Source of the DNA: Planctomycetota bacterium
GTDB lineage: Bacteria; Planctomycetota; Phycisphaerae; UBA1845; PWPN01
Assembly (NCBI GenBank): GCA_022711465.1
Contig: JAKLEZ010000020.1
Coordinates: 1-64,000, forward strand
Length of the DNA stretch: 64,000 nucleotides
Direction: 5' to 3'
Of the stretch, positions 44,224-53,751 are shown in pieces (position 1 is the stretch's first letter; each line of letters opens with the position of its first letter). The position numbers and the translations under genes are program-made. Below the pieces are notes generated by a model. The model was not told the origin of the DNA and made no database searches. It saw only the letters and a list, made by a program, of their open reading frames with translations.

Positions 44224-45627
44224 CTACCGAGCTCCGACCGTACCCGCCGCCGCCGGGCGGCGCGGCGCAGCATTCGCTTGCGGCGCCGGGTTGCGGCCGC
44301 CGAGCCGCTGACGCGTCTGCTCAATCAGATCGGCCAGGGCGATCAGCTGCTCATGGGCTTGAGCGAACCCGACCCGTTCGCGTATTCCCTGCTGAAGAAA
44401 CGCCAGCACCGCCGGCCGGGTCTCGATCACGGTGTCAAACTGGGCGTTGGATCCGGGGGCGTACGCCCCGATATTCACCAGGTCCTCGATCTCATTCCAC
44501 GTCGCCAGCATCCGAACGACCAGCCGGGCAGCGTTGAGCAGCTCTTCATCCACCACGTCCACCATGACACGGCTGATGCTGTCGGTGACGCCGATCGCCG
44601 GGTAGTGAGCCTGGTTGGCCAGTCTCCTTGCCAGCCAGATGTGGCCGTCGAGGATGCCGCGAACCATATCGCCGACCGGATCATTGATGTCGTCAGCCTC
44701 CACAAGAACTGTATAGAACCCAGTGATACTCCCGGTCTGCGTGCGCCCGGCCCGCTCCAGCAACTGGGGAAACAACCCGAACACGCTGGGGGTATACCCC
44801 TTGGTCGCCGGCGGCTCACCGGCCGCCAGGCCGATCTGCCGCTGGGCCATAGCGATGCGAGTCACTGAATCCATGAGAAGGAGGACATCTTTCCCCTGGT
44901 CGCGGAAGAACTCGGCGATCGCGGTCGCGGTGAAACCCGCACGCACGCGAAGCACCGGCGACTCGTCCGACGTACTGACCACCATGACCGTCTTCCGGCA
45001 GCCTGCCGGACCTAGATCCTTGTCAATGAACTCATTAACCTCGCGGCCGCGTTCACCGATCAACCCGACGACGACCACGTCGGCATCGGTGTGCTGAGCG
45101 ATCATGCCCATGAGGACGCTCTTGCCGACGCCGGTGCCGGCGAAGAGGCCCATGCGCTGGCCGCGACCGGCTGTCAGCAGGCCGTCGATGGCCCGGATGC
45201 CCGTCGAAAGAGGCTCGGAAATCCGCGGCCTTTTGAGGGCCTTGGGGGCCGTCCGATACAACGGGTAGTGCGCCTTCGCGTGCAGGGGCGGACCGCCGTC
45301 GATCGGCTGCCCCAAGCCATCGAGCACCCGCCCGACCAGAGCGTCGGTCACGCCGACACCCGCCTCGTCGGGAAGGGCTGTGACCTGATCGCCGCGAGCG
45401 ATCCCGAGTGTGTCTCGCAACGGCATGAGAATCGCATCGTCATCCTTGAAGCCGACCACCTGGGCCTCGATCTTGCCGCCGGCCAGATCGATGACACACA
45501 TCGTGCCCACGGGCGCTGGCAGCCCCTCGACCCGAACGGTCAACCCGACGACGTCGGCCACCCGGCCGATCAACGCCGGCGTGCACATCCGCTCCACGCG
45601 GTCGATCTCCCCGGCGAAGGCATTCAT
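44224..45627 (-). CDS. fliI: Flagellum-specific ATP synthase FliI
   Basis: About 467 residues, an F1-beta-like ATPase. Walker A is GLFAGTGVGKSVLMG (about 160-174), and VLLLMDSVTRIAMAQRQIGL carries the Walker B Asp. The catalytic stretch GEPPATKGYTPSVFGLFPQL is typical. FliI energises export with FliH and FliJ. I start at the ATG at 45627 (MNAFAGEIDRVERM), four bases after fliH; the upstream extension to 45753 lies inside fliH. A short Ala/Pro-rich C-terminal tail follows RLGGRNPAP. Confidence 0.96.
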   Translation of the reverse strand: MNAFAGEIDRVERMCTPALIGRVADVVGLTVRVEGLPAPVGTMCVIDLAGGKIEAQVVGFKDDDAILMPLRDTLGIARGDQVTALPDEAGVGVTDALVGRVLDGLGQPIDGGPPLHAKAHYPLYRTAPKALKRPRISEPLSTGIRAIDGLLTAGRGQRMGLFAGTGVGKSVLMGMIAQHTDADVVVVGLIGERGREVNEFIDKDLGPAGCRKTVMVVSTSDESPVLRVRAGFTATAIAEFFRDQGKDVLLLMDSVTRIAMAQRQIGLAAGEPPATKGYTPSVFGLFPQLLERAGRTQTGSITGFYTVLVEADDINDPVGDMVRGILDGHIWLARRLANQAHYPAIGVTDSISRVMVDVVDEELLNAARLVVRMLATWNEIEDLVNIGAYAPGSNAQFDTVIETRPAVLAFLQQGIRERVGFAQAHEQLIALADLIEQTRQRLGGRNPAPQANAAPRRPAAAGTVGAR

Positions 45628-45631
45628 CCAC

Positions 45632-46393
45632 TCACCCCCCCAAGCCCGTCGAACACCCGCTCCCACCGGCCGCGGGATCCTCCACGGCGGGGGCGGCGAG
45701 CTGATCGGTGATGCGGTCGAGTTGGGTCTCCAGGGCGGCGTCAACCGCTCCACTGTCCCAATGCACCCGGCACCCTCCGGGTGACATCCGCGGATCCTCC
45801 ACGATCTCGACGTGTTTCCATTGGCCCTTGCGTCCGAGCAGACCGTCGGCGAACGCCTGGGCTGCGGCGGTATCGGCCGGATGAACCACCAGGGTCACTT
45901 CCGAACGACGACCGGCGAGGCGAACGGCTTCCTCGAGGTTGGCCAGCACGACATTCCGTTCCCGTTGGCCCACATGGTGAACCACGCGCCGGGCGATGGC
46001 CATGGCCAGTTCGACCAGGTCCTGCCGCGCGGAAGCCAGCCACAACGCGCGACCGGTCTCGATCTGCCCGATCAGGTCCTCGCAGGCGGCAATGAGCAGC
46101 CTCTGCTGTTCACCGAACTCCCGACGAGCCAAGGCGAACGCCTCGTCGCGTCCGGATTGAAGACCGTCCTCGCGACCGGCGATGAAACCCGCTTCACGGC
46201 CCTCCCTCCGAGCCTGCTCCCTGATCTCCGTGACCTGGGCCCGAGCCTGTTTGCACAACTCGGCGGCGTTCCTCTGTGCGGCAGTCAGTACGCCCCGGGC
46301 CTCGCGAAGCACATCGTTGACCACGAACGCGCGAGCTCCCAGGCTCTCCGGGCCGGCCGACCGGGCCTTGATGATAGTGGGTTGTCTGTTCAT
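45632..46393 (-). CDS. fliH: Flagellar assembly protein FliH
   Basis: 253 residues. A conserved-looking N-terminal stretch (ARAFVVNDVLREARGVL), a long helical middle with GREAGFIAGREDGLQSGRDE (Gly-rich, as in FliH repeats) and a C-terminal domain related to the F-ATPase delta subunit (LAMAIARRVVHHVGQRERNV, then DPRMSPGGCRVHWDSGAVDA, the V/F-type signature). FliH holds FliI at the export gate. It sits between fliG and fliI, as usual. Confidence 0.93.
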   Translation of the reverse strand: MNRQPTIIKARSAGPESLGARAFVVNDVLREARGVLTAAQRNAAELCKQARAQVTEIREQARREGREAGFIAGREDGLQSGRDEAFALARREFGEQQRLLIAACEDLIGQIETGRALWLASARQDLVELAMAIARRVVHHVGQRERNVVLANLEEAVRLAGRRSEVTLVVHPADTAAAQAFADGLLGRKGQWKHVEIVEDPRMSPGGCRVHWDSGAVDAALETQLDRITDQLAAPAVEDPAAGGSGCSTGLGG

Positions 46394-46409
46394 GCCGCCT
46401 CTCGTTCAC

Positions 46410-47462
46410 TCACACCACGATATCCGTGTCGCCGCCGCGACCCTGGAGAATGATCTCGCCTGCATCCTCGAGCCGGCGAACCACATCGACGATCTTCTGC
46501 TGGGCGCCCTCCACGTCGCTCAACCGGACCGGGCCCATGTAGTCCATCTCCTCCTTGATCAACAGGGCCGCCCGTTCAGACATGTTCTTGAAGATCTTCT
46601 CCTTCATTTCCTCGCTGGCTGTCTTCAGAGCCAAGGCAAGCTGATCGTGATCGATCTCCTTGAGCACCGACTGGATGCCCTTGTCGTTGACCAGCAGAAT
46701 GTCCTCGAACACAAACATCAGCCGCCGGATCTGCTCGACCAGTTCCGGGTCCTCGGCCTCCAGCGTCTCGAGGATGCCCTTCTCCGTCGCCCGGTCGGCG
46801 AGGTTGAGCATTTCGGCCACCGCCTCAACTCCACCGACTTTCTGGAACTGCTGGGATACGATGCCGGAGAGCCTCTGCTCCAGGCCCATTTCGACCTCGC
46901 GAATGACCTCGGGGTTGGTCTGCTCCATGTTGGCCACCCGAGTGACGACCTCGATTTGCTTGGCGGGGGGCAGCCCGGCCAGGATCTCGCTGCCCTTGCT
47001 GCTGGGCAGGTGAGCCAGGATCAGAGCGATGGTCTGCGGATGCTCGTCCTGCATGAATGTCAACAGGTTCTCGCTCTCGGCCTTTTGCAGGAAGCTGAAC
47101 GGCTGCTGATGCACCTGGTGCTCGATCTGCTGCATCACCTTCACGGCCTCTTCCTTGGGCAAGGCCTGCTCGAGCACCATCTTGGCGTAGTTCAACCCCC
47201 CCTCGTTGGCATACTGCTTGGCCAGGGCAACGTTGTAGAACTCCTCGACGATGGCCTGGCTCTTCTCCGGAGGAACCACTCCCAGGGAAGCGATCTCACG
47301 AGTCAGATCTTCAACCGCCTCCCGATCCATATTCCGCATCAGCTTGCCGGCAACCGCCGGGCCCACGGCAAGCAGGAACACCGCGACCTTGCGTTGGCCG
47401 GCGTACTCCTGCGGTCCCTCGTCCGCCAGAGCCTGAGATCGTCCTTTCTTGGCGCCTGCCAT
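46410..47462 (-). CDS. fliG: Flagellar motor switch protein FliG
   Basis: 350 residues. Three FliG domains are visible: N (about 20-120, QRKVAVFLLAVGPAVAGKLM), middle with the EHPQ motif (DEHPQTIALILAHLPSSKGS, about 135-150), and C with the charged torque helix (KTASEEMKEKIFKNMSERAA, then LLIKEEMDYMGPVRLSDVEG). FliG connects the MS-ring to FliM/FliN and receives torque from MotA. Charged residues needed for torque are present. Gene order fliF-fliG-fliH is normal. Confidence 0.96.
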   Translation of the reverse strand: MAGAKKGRSQALADEGPQEYAGQRKVAVFLLAVGPAVAGKLMRNMDREAVEDLTREIASLGVVPPEKSQAIVEEFYNVALAKQYANEGGLNYAKMVLEQALPKEEAVKVMQQIEHQVHQQPFSFLQKAESENLLTFMQDEHPQTIALILAHLPSSKGSEILAGLPPAKQIEVVTRVANMEQTNPEVIREVEMGLEQRLSGIVSQQFQKVGGVEAVAEMLNLADRATEKGILETLEAEDPELVEQIRRLMFVFEDILLVNDKGIQSVLKEIDHDQLALALKTASEEMKEKIFKNMSERAALLIKEEMDYMGPVRLSDVEGAQQKIVDVVRRLEDAGEIILQGRGGDTDIVV

Positions 47463-47483
47463 GGTCTCTCCACCGACGAAAGA

Positions 47484-49169
47484 CTACTTCTGCTCCGCGT
47501 CGATCCAGCGCTTCAGAATCCCGACCGACCCGTCGGGATCGTCGTTGATCATCTCCACCACCTGATCCACCACCTTCTGACGATGCAGGGTGGACTCATC
47601 AATCTCCTTGCCGACCAGCAGCGAGTCGGAGAGTGCCGCCTCGCCGATCGGCTCCTCGGCCACTGTGAGGTCAATCTCCTCGACCGCCCCCTTCTTCTTA
47701 CCGCTCTTGATGCGGATCACCTGAGGCGTGGGTGGTTCCTCGCCCGGCAGCACTGGCCCTTCGCTCACCCGACGGACCATCATGAGCATCATCAGCAGAC
47801 TCAGCACGGCCAGAGCTCCCAGGCCGACCTTGCCGCCGTTGGCCTTGACCAGCGAGAGAACGCCCTCTGACTGGCCGACCTCAACCGGCTGCCCCATCTG
47901 GATGGTCGCGTCGTCGTGAATCCAGGTCACCTCGATCTGCTCGTCGGCCGACTCCTTCGTGGTCAGCCCGAGCACCCGACGAACCTGGCCCTTCATCTTG
48001 GCGAGCTCCGGCGCCGCGAAGGTGGCCAGTTCCGCATCGGTCGGATCCTTACCATTGCTCTGTTTCTTGAAGATCGCGGCCAGGTAGCTGCGCGGCACGT
48101 TCACCGATGCAAACAGGTCCTTGATTCCGTTGGGACGCTTCTCGGTCTTGGTCACCGTGCTGTCGACCTGGGCGTCGTATTCGGTCTCCGCAGTGTTCTT
48201 CTCCGTGCTCTCCAGAGGAGCACCGCCTCCGGCAATAGCCACTGACGTGTTGGGATTGACGCCCGGCTCCTCGCTGGTCGATCCCCGAGTCTGCGTCATG
48301 GTGTCCGACTTGTCGCGTTTGAGCACCGGCTTGCCGAATTTGTGCTCGACCATCGATGTGGTCTGATCGTCCAAGCGAGCGTGAACGGCCACCAGAAGAC
48401 CAGGAATGCTGGCGTAGAGTTCCCGGATCTTGTTTGCGAAGTAGGCTTCAGTTCTCTGGCGGGCCTCCAGGCCGGCCGTGTCGGCGACTTCCTCGGGCTT
48501 GGGCAACACGTAGGAACGCCCGCTGACCATGTCGGCGATCTTCACCTGAGTAGGATCCAGTCCGCTAACCGCTCCGCTGACCATGTTGGCGATGGCGGCG
48601 ATTCGGTCGCGGCCGAATTCCAGCCCGCCTTTGGGCCGCACAAATACACTGGCCGTCGGAACGACCGACGGCTGGCCGATACCGCGCTTCTTGTCGTTGT
48701 TGATGAAGACCCGGGCATCCTCGATCCCGTCGAATTGGCGGAGCACCTGGGCCAACTGGTTCTGCAGGGCCACGGACCACTGGCGGTCCTTCTCCCCGCT
48801 AGTCGCCCAGACACTGCCCTCCTTGATCAACACGTCGAAGCCGATACTCGTATCGCGAGGCAGGGACTGGGACTGGGCCAGCTGGGCGTAGAGCCGGACA
48901 CGGTCGGCCGTGGGCACCATGATCGTGCCGCCAACCGTCTTGTGGGCGGCGCGCATAGCGGTGAGCTTCTGCTCGATCTGGGCGACCTCCTGGGAAGTCA
49001 TCGGTTGGTCGAGCAGTGCCACCATGGTCGGCGTGCTCGCCCAGTGAACCAGGTAGCCCAGGGCCACCACGATCAGCACGGCACACGAGCCGACAGCCAA
49101 ACGCTGCGAAATCGTCAGCCCCTTGAGGTGGGCTCCCGTCTGCGCGATGAGCTTTCTGAGGAATTCCAT
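47484..49169 (-). CDS. fliF: Flagellar MS-ring protein FliF
   Basis: 561 residues. Two membrane helices, near 27-45 (GSCAVLIVVALGYLVHWAS) and near 450-470 (GLGALAVLSLLMMLMMVRRV), enclose the ring-building domains with IEDARVFINNDKKRG and ASVFVRPKGGLEFGRDRIAA. The cytoplasmic C-terminus ends VDQVVEMINDDPDGSVGILK, followed by RWIDAEQK, the FliG-binding tail. FliF is the first assembled structure of the basal body. Confidence 0.96.
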   Translation of the reverse strand: MEFLRKLIAQTGAHLKGLTISQRLAVGSCAVLIVVALGYLVHWASTPTMVALLDQPMTSQEVAQIEQKLTAMRAAHKTVGGTIMVPTADRVRLYAQLAQSQSLPRDTSIGFDVLIKEGSVWATSGEKDRQWSVALQNQLAQVLRQFDGIEDARVFINNDKKRGIGQPSVVPTASVFVRPKGGLEFGRDRIAAIANMVSGAVSGLDPTQVKIADMVSGRSYVLPKPEEVADTAGLEARQRTEAYFANKIRELYASIPGLLVAVHARLDDQTTSMVEHKFGKPVLKRDKSDTMTQTRGSTSEEPGVNPNTSVAIAGGGAPLESTEKNTAETEYDAQVDSTVTKTEKRPNGIKDLFASVNVPRSYLAAIFKKQSNGKDPTDAELATFAAPELAKMKGQVRRVLGLTTKESADEQIEVTWIHDDATIQMGQPVEVGQSEGVLSLVKANGGKVGLGALAVLSLLMMLMMVRRVSEGPVLPGEEPPTPQVIRIKSGKKKGAVEEIDLTVAEEPIGEAALSDSLLVGKEIDESTLHRQKVVDQVVEMINDDPDGSVGILKRWIDAEQK

Positions 49170-49254
49170 TTCCTGTTGCTCCCTGCTGAACCGGCCTCCT
49201 GCCGGTCGAAGACCCTGGCCATCCCTGACCCAAGAAGGCCCGCCGCCCCGGCCA

Positions 49255-49572
49255 TCACACCCTCATCTGCTGAACCTCGCGATAGGCATCCACGAGCTTG
49301 TTGCGCATCTCCATGAGCATGCTGAAGGCCACGTCGGCTTTCTTGACCGCGGTCAGGACTTCGGCCAAGTTGTCCGTTTGCCCGGTCGCAACCCGCTCGA
49401 TTCCGTCTGCAGCCTCCTGCTGCAGACGGTTCACCTCACTAAGGTTGTCCAGCAGCAGATCTTTGAATGACTTGCCGTCGGCGGTCGTCGTTGGACCGGC
49501 CTGGTCAGGTCGAATCGATGGCCCGATCGAACCGGTCTGCAAAGCCTGTATGCTGAGTGGGTCAGCCATCAT
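49255..49572 (-). CDS. fliE: Flagellar hook-basal body protein FliE
   Basis: About 105 residues, normal size. The C-terminal pattern SFKDLLLDNLSEVNRLQQEA and LTAVKKADVAFSMLMEMRNK, then LVDAYREVQQMRV, is diagnostic. FliE joins the MS-ring to the rod. AAGGAGGAG precedes two adjacent ATGs (49572 and 49569); either may be used. Confidence 0.94.
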   Translation of the reverse strand: MMADPLSIQALQTGSIGPSIRPDQAGPTTTADGKSFKDLLLDNLSEVNRLQQEAADGIERVATGQTDNLAEVLTAVKKADVAFSMLMEMRNKLVDAYREVQQMRV

Positions 49573-49586
49573 GCTCCTCCTTCACC

Positions 49587-49997
49587 CTAGGCAATCAGCC
49601 TCAAGGTGGATGAGATCATGTCCTTGGTCGCCTCCATGGCCGTGATGTTGGCCTCGTACGCCCGCGAGGCGAGCATGGCGTTGATCATCTCCGTCCCGTG
49701 ATCGACGTTCGGCATCTCGACTCTGCCCTTGTCAGGCCCCGACTTGATGGCGTCGGGATGACCGGGAATCGAAAGCAGGATTCCCCGACTGGGGTCCTCC
49801 TCGATCCTGGCCACATGGACACCCGGGCCGCCGCGGCCATCCCCGGTCTGGAAAACCGCCATGCGCCGCTTGTACGGCCCCGGTTGGCCATCGGCCCGGC
49901 TGGTCGCCTGAGCATTCGCGATGTTGCCCGCAATCGTATCCAACCGAATCCGCTGGGCCACCAATCCCGATGTGCTGATATCCAGTGAACCGAACAT
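49587..49997 (-). CDS. flgC: Proximal rod protein FlgC
   Basis: 136 residues. The N-terminus MFGSLDISTSGLVAQRIRLD and TIAGNIANAQATSRADGQPG is the rod-protein signature. The C-terminus has PNVDHGTEMINAMLASRAYE and ANITAMEATKDMISSTLRLI. AAGGAT precedes the ATG. Order flgB-flgC-fliE is standard. Confidence 0.95.
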   Translation of the reverse strand: MFGSLDISTSGLVAQRIRLDTIAGNIANAQATSRADGQPGPYKRRMAVFQTGDGRGGPGVHVARIEEDPSRGILLSIPGHPDAIKSGPDKGRVEMPNVDHGTEMINAMLASRAYEANITAMEATKDMISSTLRLIA

Positions 49998-50083
49998 CCG
50001 ATGATCCTTCTGCCTTCCTTCTCAGGAACCCATCGCCACACCGGCGATCCGCTACAGGGCGGCGCCTTCACGGCGTGCGCCGA

Positions 50084-50518
50084 CTAGCTCTGCCCCCGGA
50101 TGGCCGCCTTGAGCCCCTCGAATCTCGAGCGAAGCAGCTCGATCGCCGCCTGATGCATCATGGTGTTCTCGGCCATGGCCGCCATCTGCCGCTCGACCCG
50201 AGCGTTGGTGTGGTCATGGAACAACACGTTTTCGGCAGGCACTTCACTGGGGTCAACTACCAGATGGCCCTGTTCGTCCTGTCGTATCTCGTCGGTCCCC
50301 TTCAGTACGAACTCACTGGTCGGTCTCTCGTTCCGGGCCTCCAGCGCCTTGCGAAGCGATTCCTGGAACGCCTTCGGATCCAGTTGCCTTGCGCGATAGT
50401 CCGGGTTGTCGATGTTGGCGATGTTCTCGGCCAGCATCCGCTGGCGAGCCTCAGTGAAGGCGACCAGTTTCTCGAGCGCGGTTATCGGCCCACTATTCGC
50501 CAAGTCCGTCAGGAACAT
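50084..50518 (-). CDS. flgB: Proximal rod protein FlgB
   Basis: About 144 residues. EARQRMLAENIANIDNPDYR is the rod signature and NTMMHQAAIELLRSRFEGLK the C-terminal helix. GAGGTG lies before the ATG at 50518; the frame upstream to 50653 overlaps the sigma-54 promoter region and has no FlgB-like sequence. It is the first gene of the structural operon, about 65 bases downstream of the predicted transcription start. Confidence 0.94.
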   Translation of the reverse strand: MFLTDLANSGPITALEKLVAFTEARQRMLAENIANIDNPDYRARQLDPKAFQESLRKALEARNERPTSEFVLKGTDEIRQDEQGHLVVDPSEVPAENVLFHDHTNARVERQMAAMAENTMMHQAAIELLRSRFEGLKAAIRGQS

Positions 50519-50594
50519 CACACCACCTCTTTCCGCCCGGCAACACGCCGGCCGGTCCGTGCGCAGGCACGGAGTCATCACACCAACTACCCCC

Positions 50595-50610
50595 TGCATG
50601 AACGATGCCA
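50595..50610 (-). promoter_or_regulatory. Putative sigma-54 promoter of the flgB operon
   Basis: The minus strand reads TGGCATCGTTCATGCA. The invariant GG and GC are exactly 10 bases apart and 13 of 16 positions are compatible with TGGCACG-N4-TTGCW. It lies between the NtrC-like activator gene and flgB, with the expected start near 50584. Confidence 0.6.
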
Positions 50611-50673
50611 GATTGCCCGAATTGACATCCCGGCCTCCCAGCGGGGCCCACACCGGCCACCAGCTGCCGAGAC

Positions 50674-50698
50674 TTGCGCCTCAGCGCAAATCCTGCGC
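50674..50698. promoter_or_regulatory. Inverted-repeat candidate enhancer site for the NtrC-like activator
   Basis: TTGCGC-CTCA-GCGCAA (50674-50689) is a perfect inverted repeat, and a third half-site TGCGC (50694-50698) overlaps it in the alternating pattern. It lies 64 bases upstream of the sigma-54 element, a plausible distance for an activator-binding enhancer. It could also be an RNA hairpin at the end of the activator transcript; no T-run follows. Confidence 0.4.
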
Positions 50699-50799
50699 TT
50701 CTCACCATACGCGGCTCCGACTCCCACGCTCGGCGCCTCCCGGCCTTCCGTTTCACCGGTCTCACCCTCGGTCATCCACACTCCAGACGAGCCGACACG

Positions 50800-52185
<1,386 letters not shown>

Positions 52186-52283
52186 GCGACAAAACCTCCC
52201 TGACGAGTTGTCAGCTTCGAACCTTCGGTCCTCGGCGATCAGTTGATGGGTCGGTCCTGCCCGTCGACCTGGGAGCAGCCCAA

Positions 52284-52330
52284 GGGCACACCGAAGTGCC
52301 CCTCGGCCTGACTGAGCTCGCCGAGCTCAG
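52284..52330. repeat. Two adjacent inverted repeats in the kinase/activator gap
   Basis: GGGCAC/GTGCCC (52284-52289 with 52296-52301) is followed by CTGAGCTCG-C-CGAGCTCAG (52312-52330), a near-perfect 19-base palindrome. They occupy the 171-base gap between the kinase stop and the activator start, the only sizeable gap in the upstream half of the regulatory group. Possible operator, attenuator or stability element. Confidence 0.4.
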
Positions 52331-52356
52331 AACCTCCACCTCACTACTGTCTTTCG

Positions 52357-53286
52357 TCACTCATCACCGGCCTGCACCCCATTCCTCGCCACCCGAAGAG
52401 TGAACACCGCCCCCCCACCTGCGCGGTTGGCCGCTTGAACGCTCCCTCCCAGCGTTTCCGCGATCTGATGAACGATGGACAATCCCAGGCCGGTCCCGGT
52501 GTCCTTGGTCGTGAAGAACGGATTGAAGATCCGGTCCAGGAGTTCCTCGGGAATACCCGGCCCGCTGTCGGCGACGGTCAAGGCGACGTAGTCGGCGTCG
52601 ACGTCCTCCAGCCGGACGGTTACCCGGCGCGGCGGGGGCGACTGGGCGGCGGCCTCGATCGCATTGAACAGCAGGTTGAGCAGGGCCCGCTGCAGCATGG
52701 CTGCATCAGTCACCAGCTCCACGTCCTCCAGGTTGCGTTCCGCGATCACCTCGATCTGCAACCGTTGACTTCTCGCCGCCGCCAGCTCGATCGTCTCCCG
52801 AACCACGGTGTGTAGCCGAACCCGGCCGGGCACCGCCTTGGTTGGCCGGCCGAATTCGAGAATATCCGTCACCACGGACTCCAGCGAACTCACCCCCTTG
52901 ATGATTTTGTCCACCACCCGGAGGGATTCCGGTCGATCCTTCAGATCACGTCGAAGCAGCGAGGCGAACAAGCCGATGCCGCCCAGCGGATTGCGGATTT
53001 CATGGGCCACGCCCGCGGCCAACCCGCCTAGGGCCGCCAATCGCTCCCGCCGACGCAGCAACCGGTTCTTGTCAGCCAGTTCCTCGCGAAGACGGACCAC
53101 CTCCCGGCCCAGCCTGTCATGAGACAGCTTCAGCTGCTCGGTCACCTGGTTGTATGCGTCAATGATCGCGCCGAGTTCACGCTCACGAGGGGTCAAGTCC
53201 GCGACCGCGGCCGCAGTCAACCCCATACCCGGTGGCTGTCGACCGGCTGCCCCGCATCTGTCCGACATCGTCGCCGCAGGGCTCAT
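52357..53286 (-). CDS. Soluble NtrB-like histidine kinase (FlgS-like)
   Basis: About 309 residues, no membrane segment. A helical N-terminal linker leads to HisKA with phospho-acceptor H95 in AAGVAHEIRNPLGGIG. The ATPase domain has N-box LLNLLFNAIEAA, DSGPGIPEE and TGTGLGLSIVHQ. It has no PAS domain, so it probably senses an assembly state through protein contacts rather than a ligand. The ATG overlaps the stop of the FlgN-like gene (ATGA). Likely partner: the sigma-54 activator downstream. Confidence 0.92.
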   Translation of the reverse strand: MSPAATMSDRCGAAGRQPPGMGLTAAAVADLTPRERELGAIIDAYNQVTEQLKLSHDRLGREVVRLREELADKNRLLRRRERLAALGGLAAGVAHEIRNPLGGIGLFASLLRRDLKDRPESLRVVDKIIKGVSSLESVVTDILEFGRPTKAVPGRVRLHTVVRETIELAAARSQRLQIEVIAERNLEDVELVTDAAMLQRALLNLLFNAIEAAAQSPPPRRVTVRLEDVDADYVALTVADSGPGIPEELLDRIFNPFFTTKDTGTGLGLSIVHQIAETLGGSVQAANRAGGGAVFTLRVARNGVQAGDE

Positions 53287-53747
53287 TCGTCGCTCCAATC
53301 CCGGCTCGGCCGCGTCTGGTACGCATTGGCCACATAGGCCGCCCCGACCTGCCGACCGATGGCCACCGTTTCAATGGCTTTGGCGGTGCAACTCTTGCGC
53401 GCGGCCAGCAACTGGGCGTCGGCCCTATCCTTCTCGAGGATGCCGGTCAGCATGGTGTTCACCTCACCGAGCAGGCGATCGACGTGAAGAGCATCGGCGG
53501 GGCTCATCGTCGTTCGGAATGTCTTCCAGGCCTCGAGATAGGGTCTGAGGCGACCACCCAGAGCATCCAGCCGGTCGACCAGTTTCTGCCGCTCGCCAAG
53601 AACCGACAGCAGCCGTTCGGGTTCCCCGCCCGTAATCAGACCACGCTGGGTACCTGCCAGCTCGCCAAGCTGCGAATACAGCGATCGCTGTTCCGTGAGC
53701 AGGGCGATCAACGTCGTCGAATCGAGCTTCCTCTGCTGTACCGCCAT
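53283..53747 (-). CDS. FlgN-like export chaperone
   Basis: 154 residues, all helical, with the FlgN pattern LIALLTEQRSLYSQLGELAG, then LSVLGERQKLVDRLDALG and a mid-helix LLGEVNTMLTGILEKDRADA. FlgN holds hook-filament junction proteins FlgK and FlgL for export. It sits 4 bases after the TPR gene and overlaps the kinase gene (ATGA). flgK and flgL are not in the window. Confidence 0.8.
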   Translation of the reverse strand: MAVQQRKLDSTTLIALLTEQRSLYSQLGELAGTQRGLITGGEPERLLSVLGERQKLVDRLDALGGRLRPYLEAWKTFRTTMSPADALHVDRLLGEVNTMLTGILEKDRADAQLLAARKSCTAKAIETVAIGRQVGAAYVANAYQTRPSRDWSDE

Positions 53748-53751
53748 CGTC

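Noticed and set aside
46182..47870. A 562-codon open frame on the plus strand opposite fliG/fliF
   Set aside because: It is antisense to two certain genes, His/Leu/Gln-rich without motifs, and is a by-product of high GC and codon bias.
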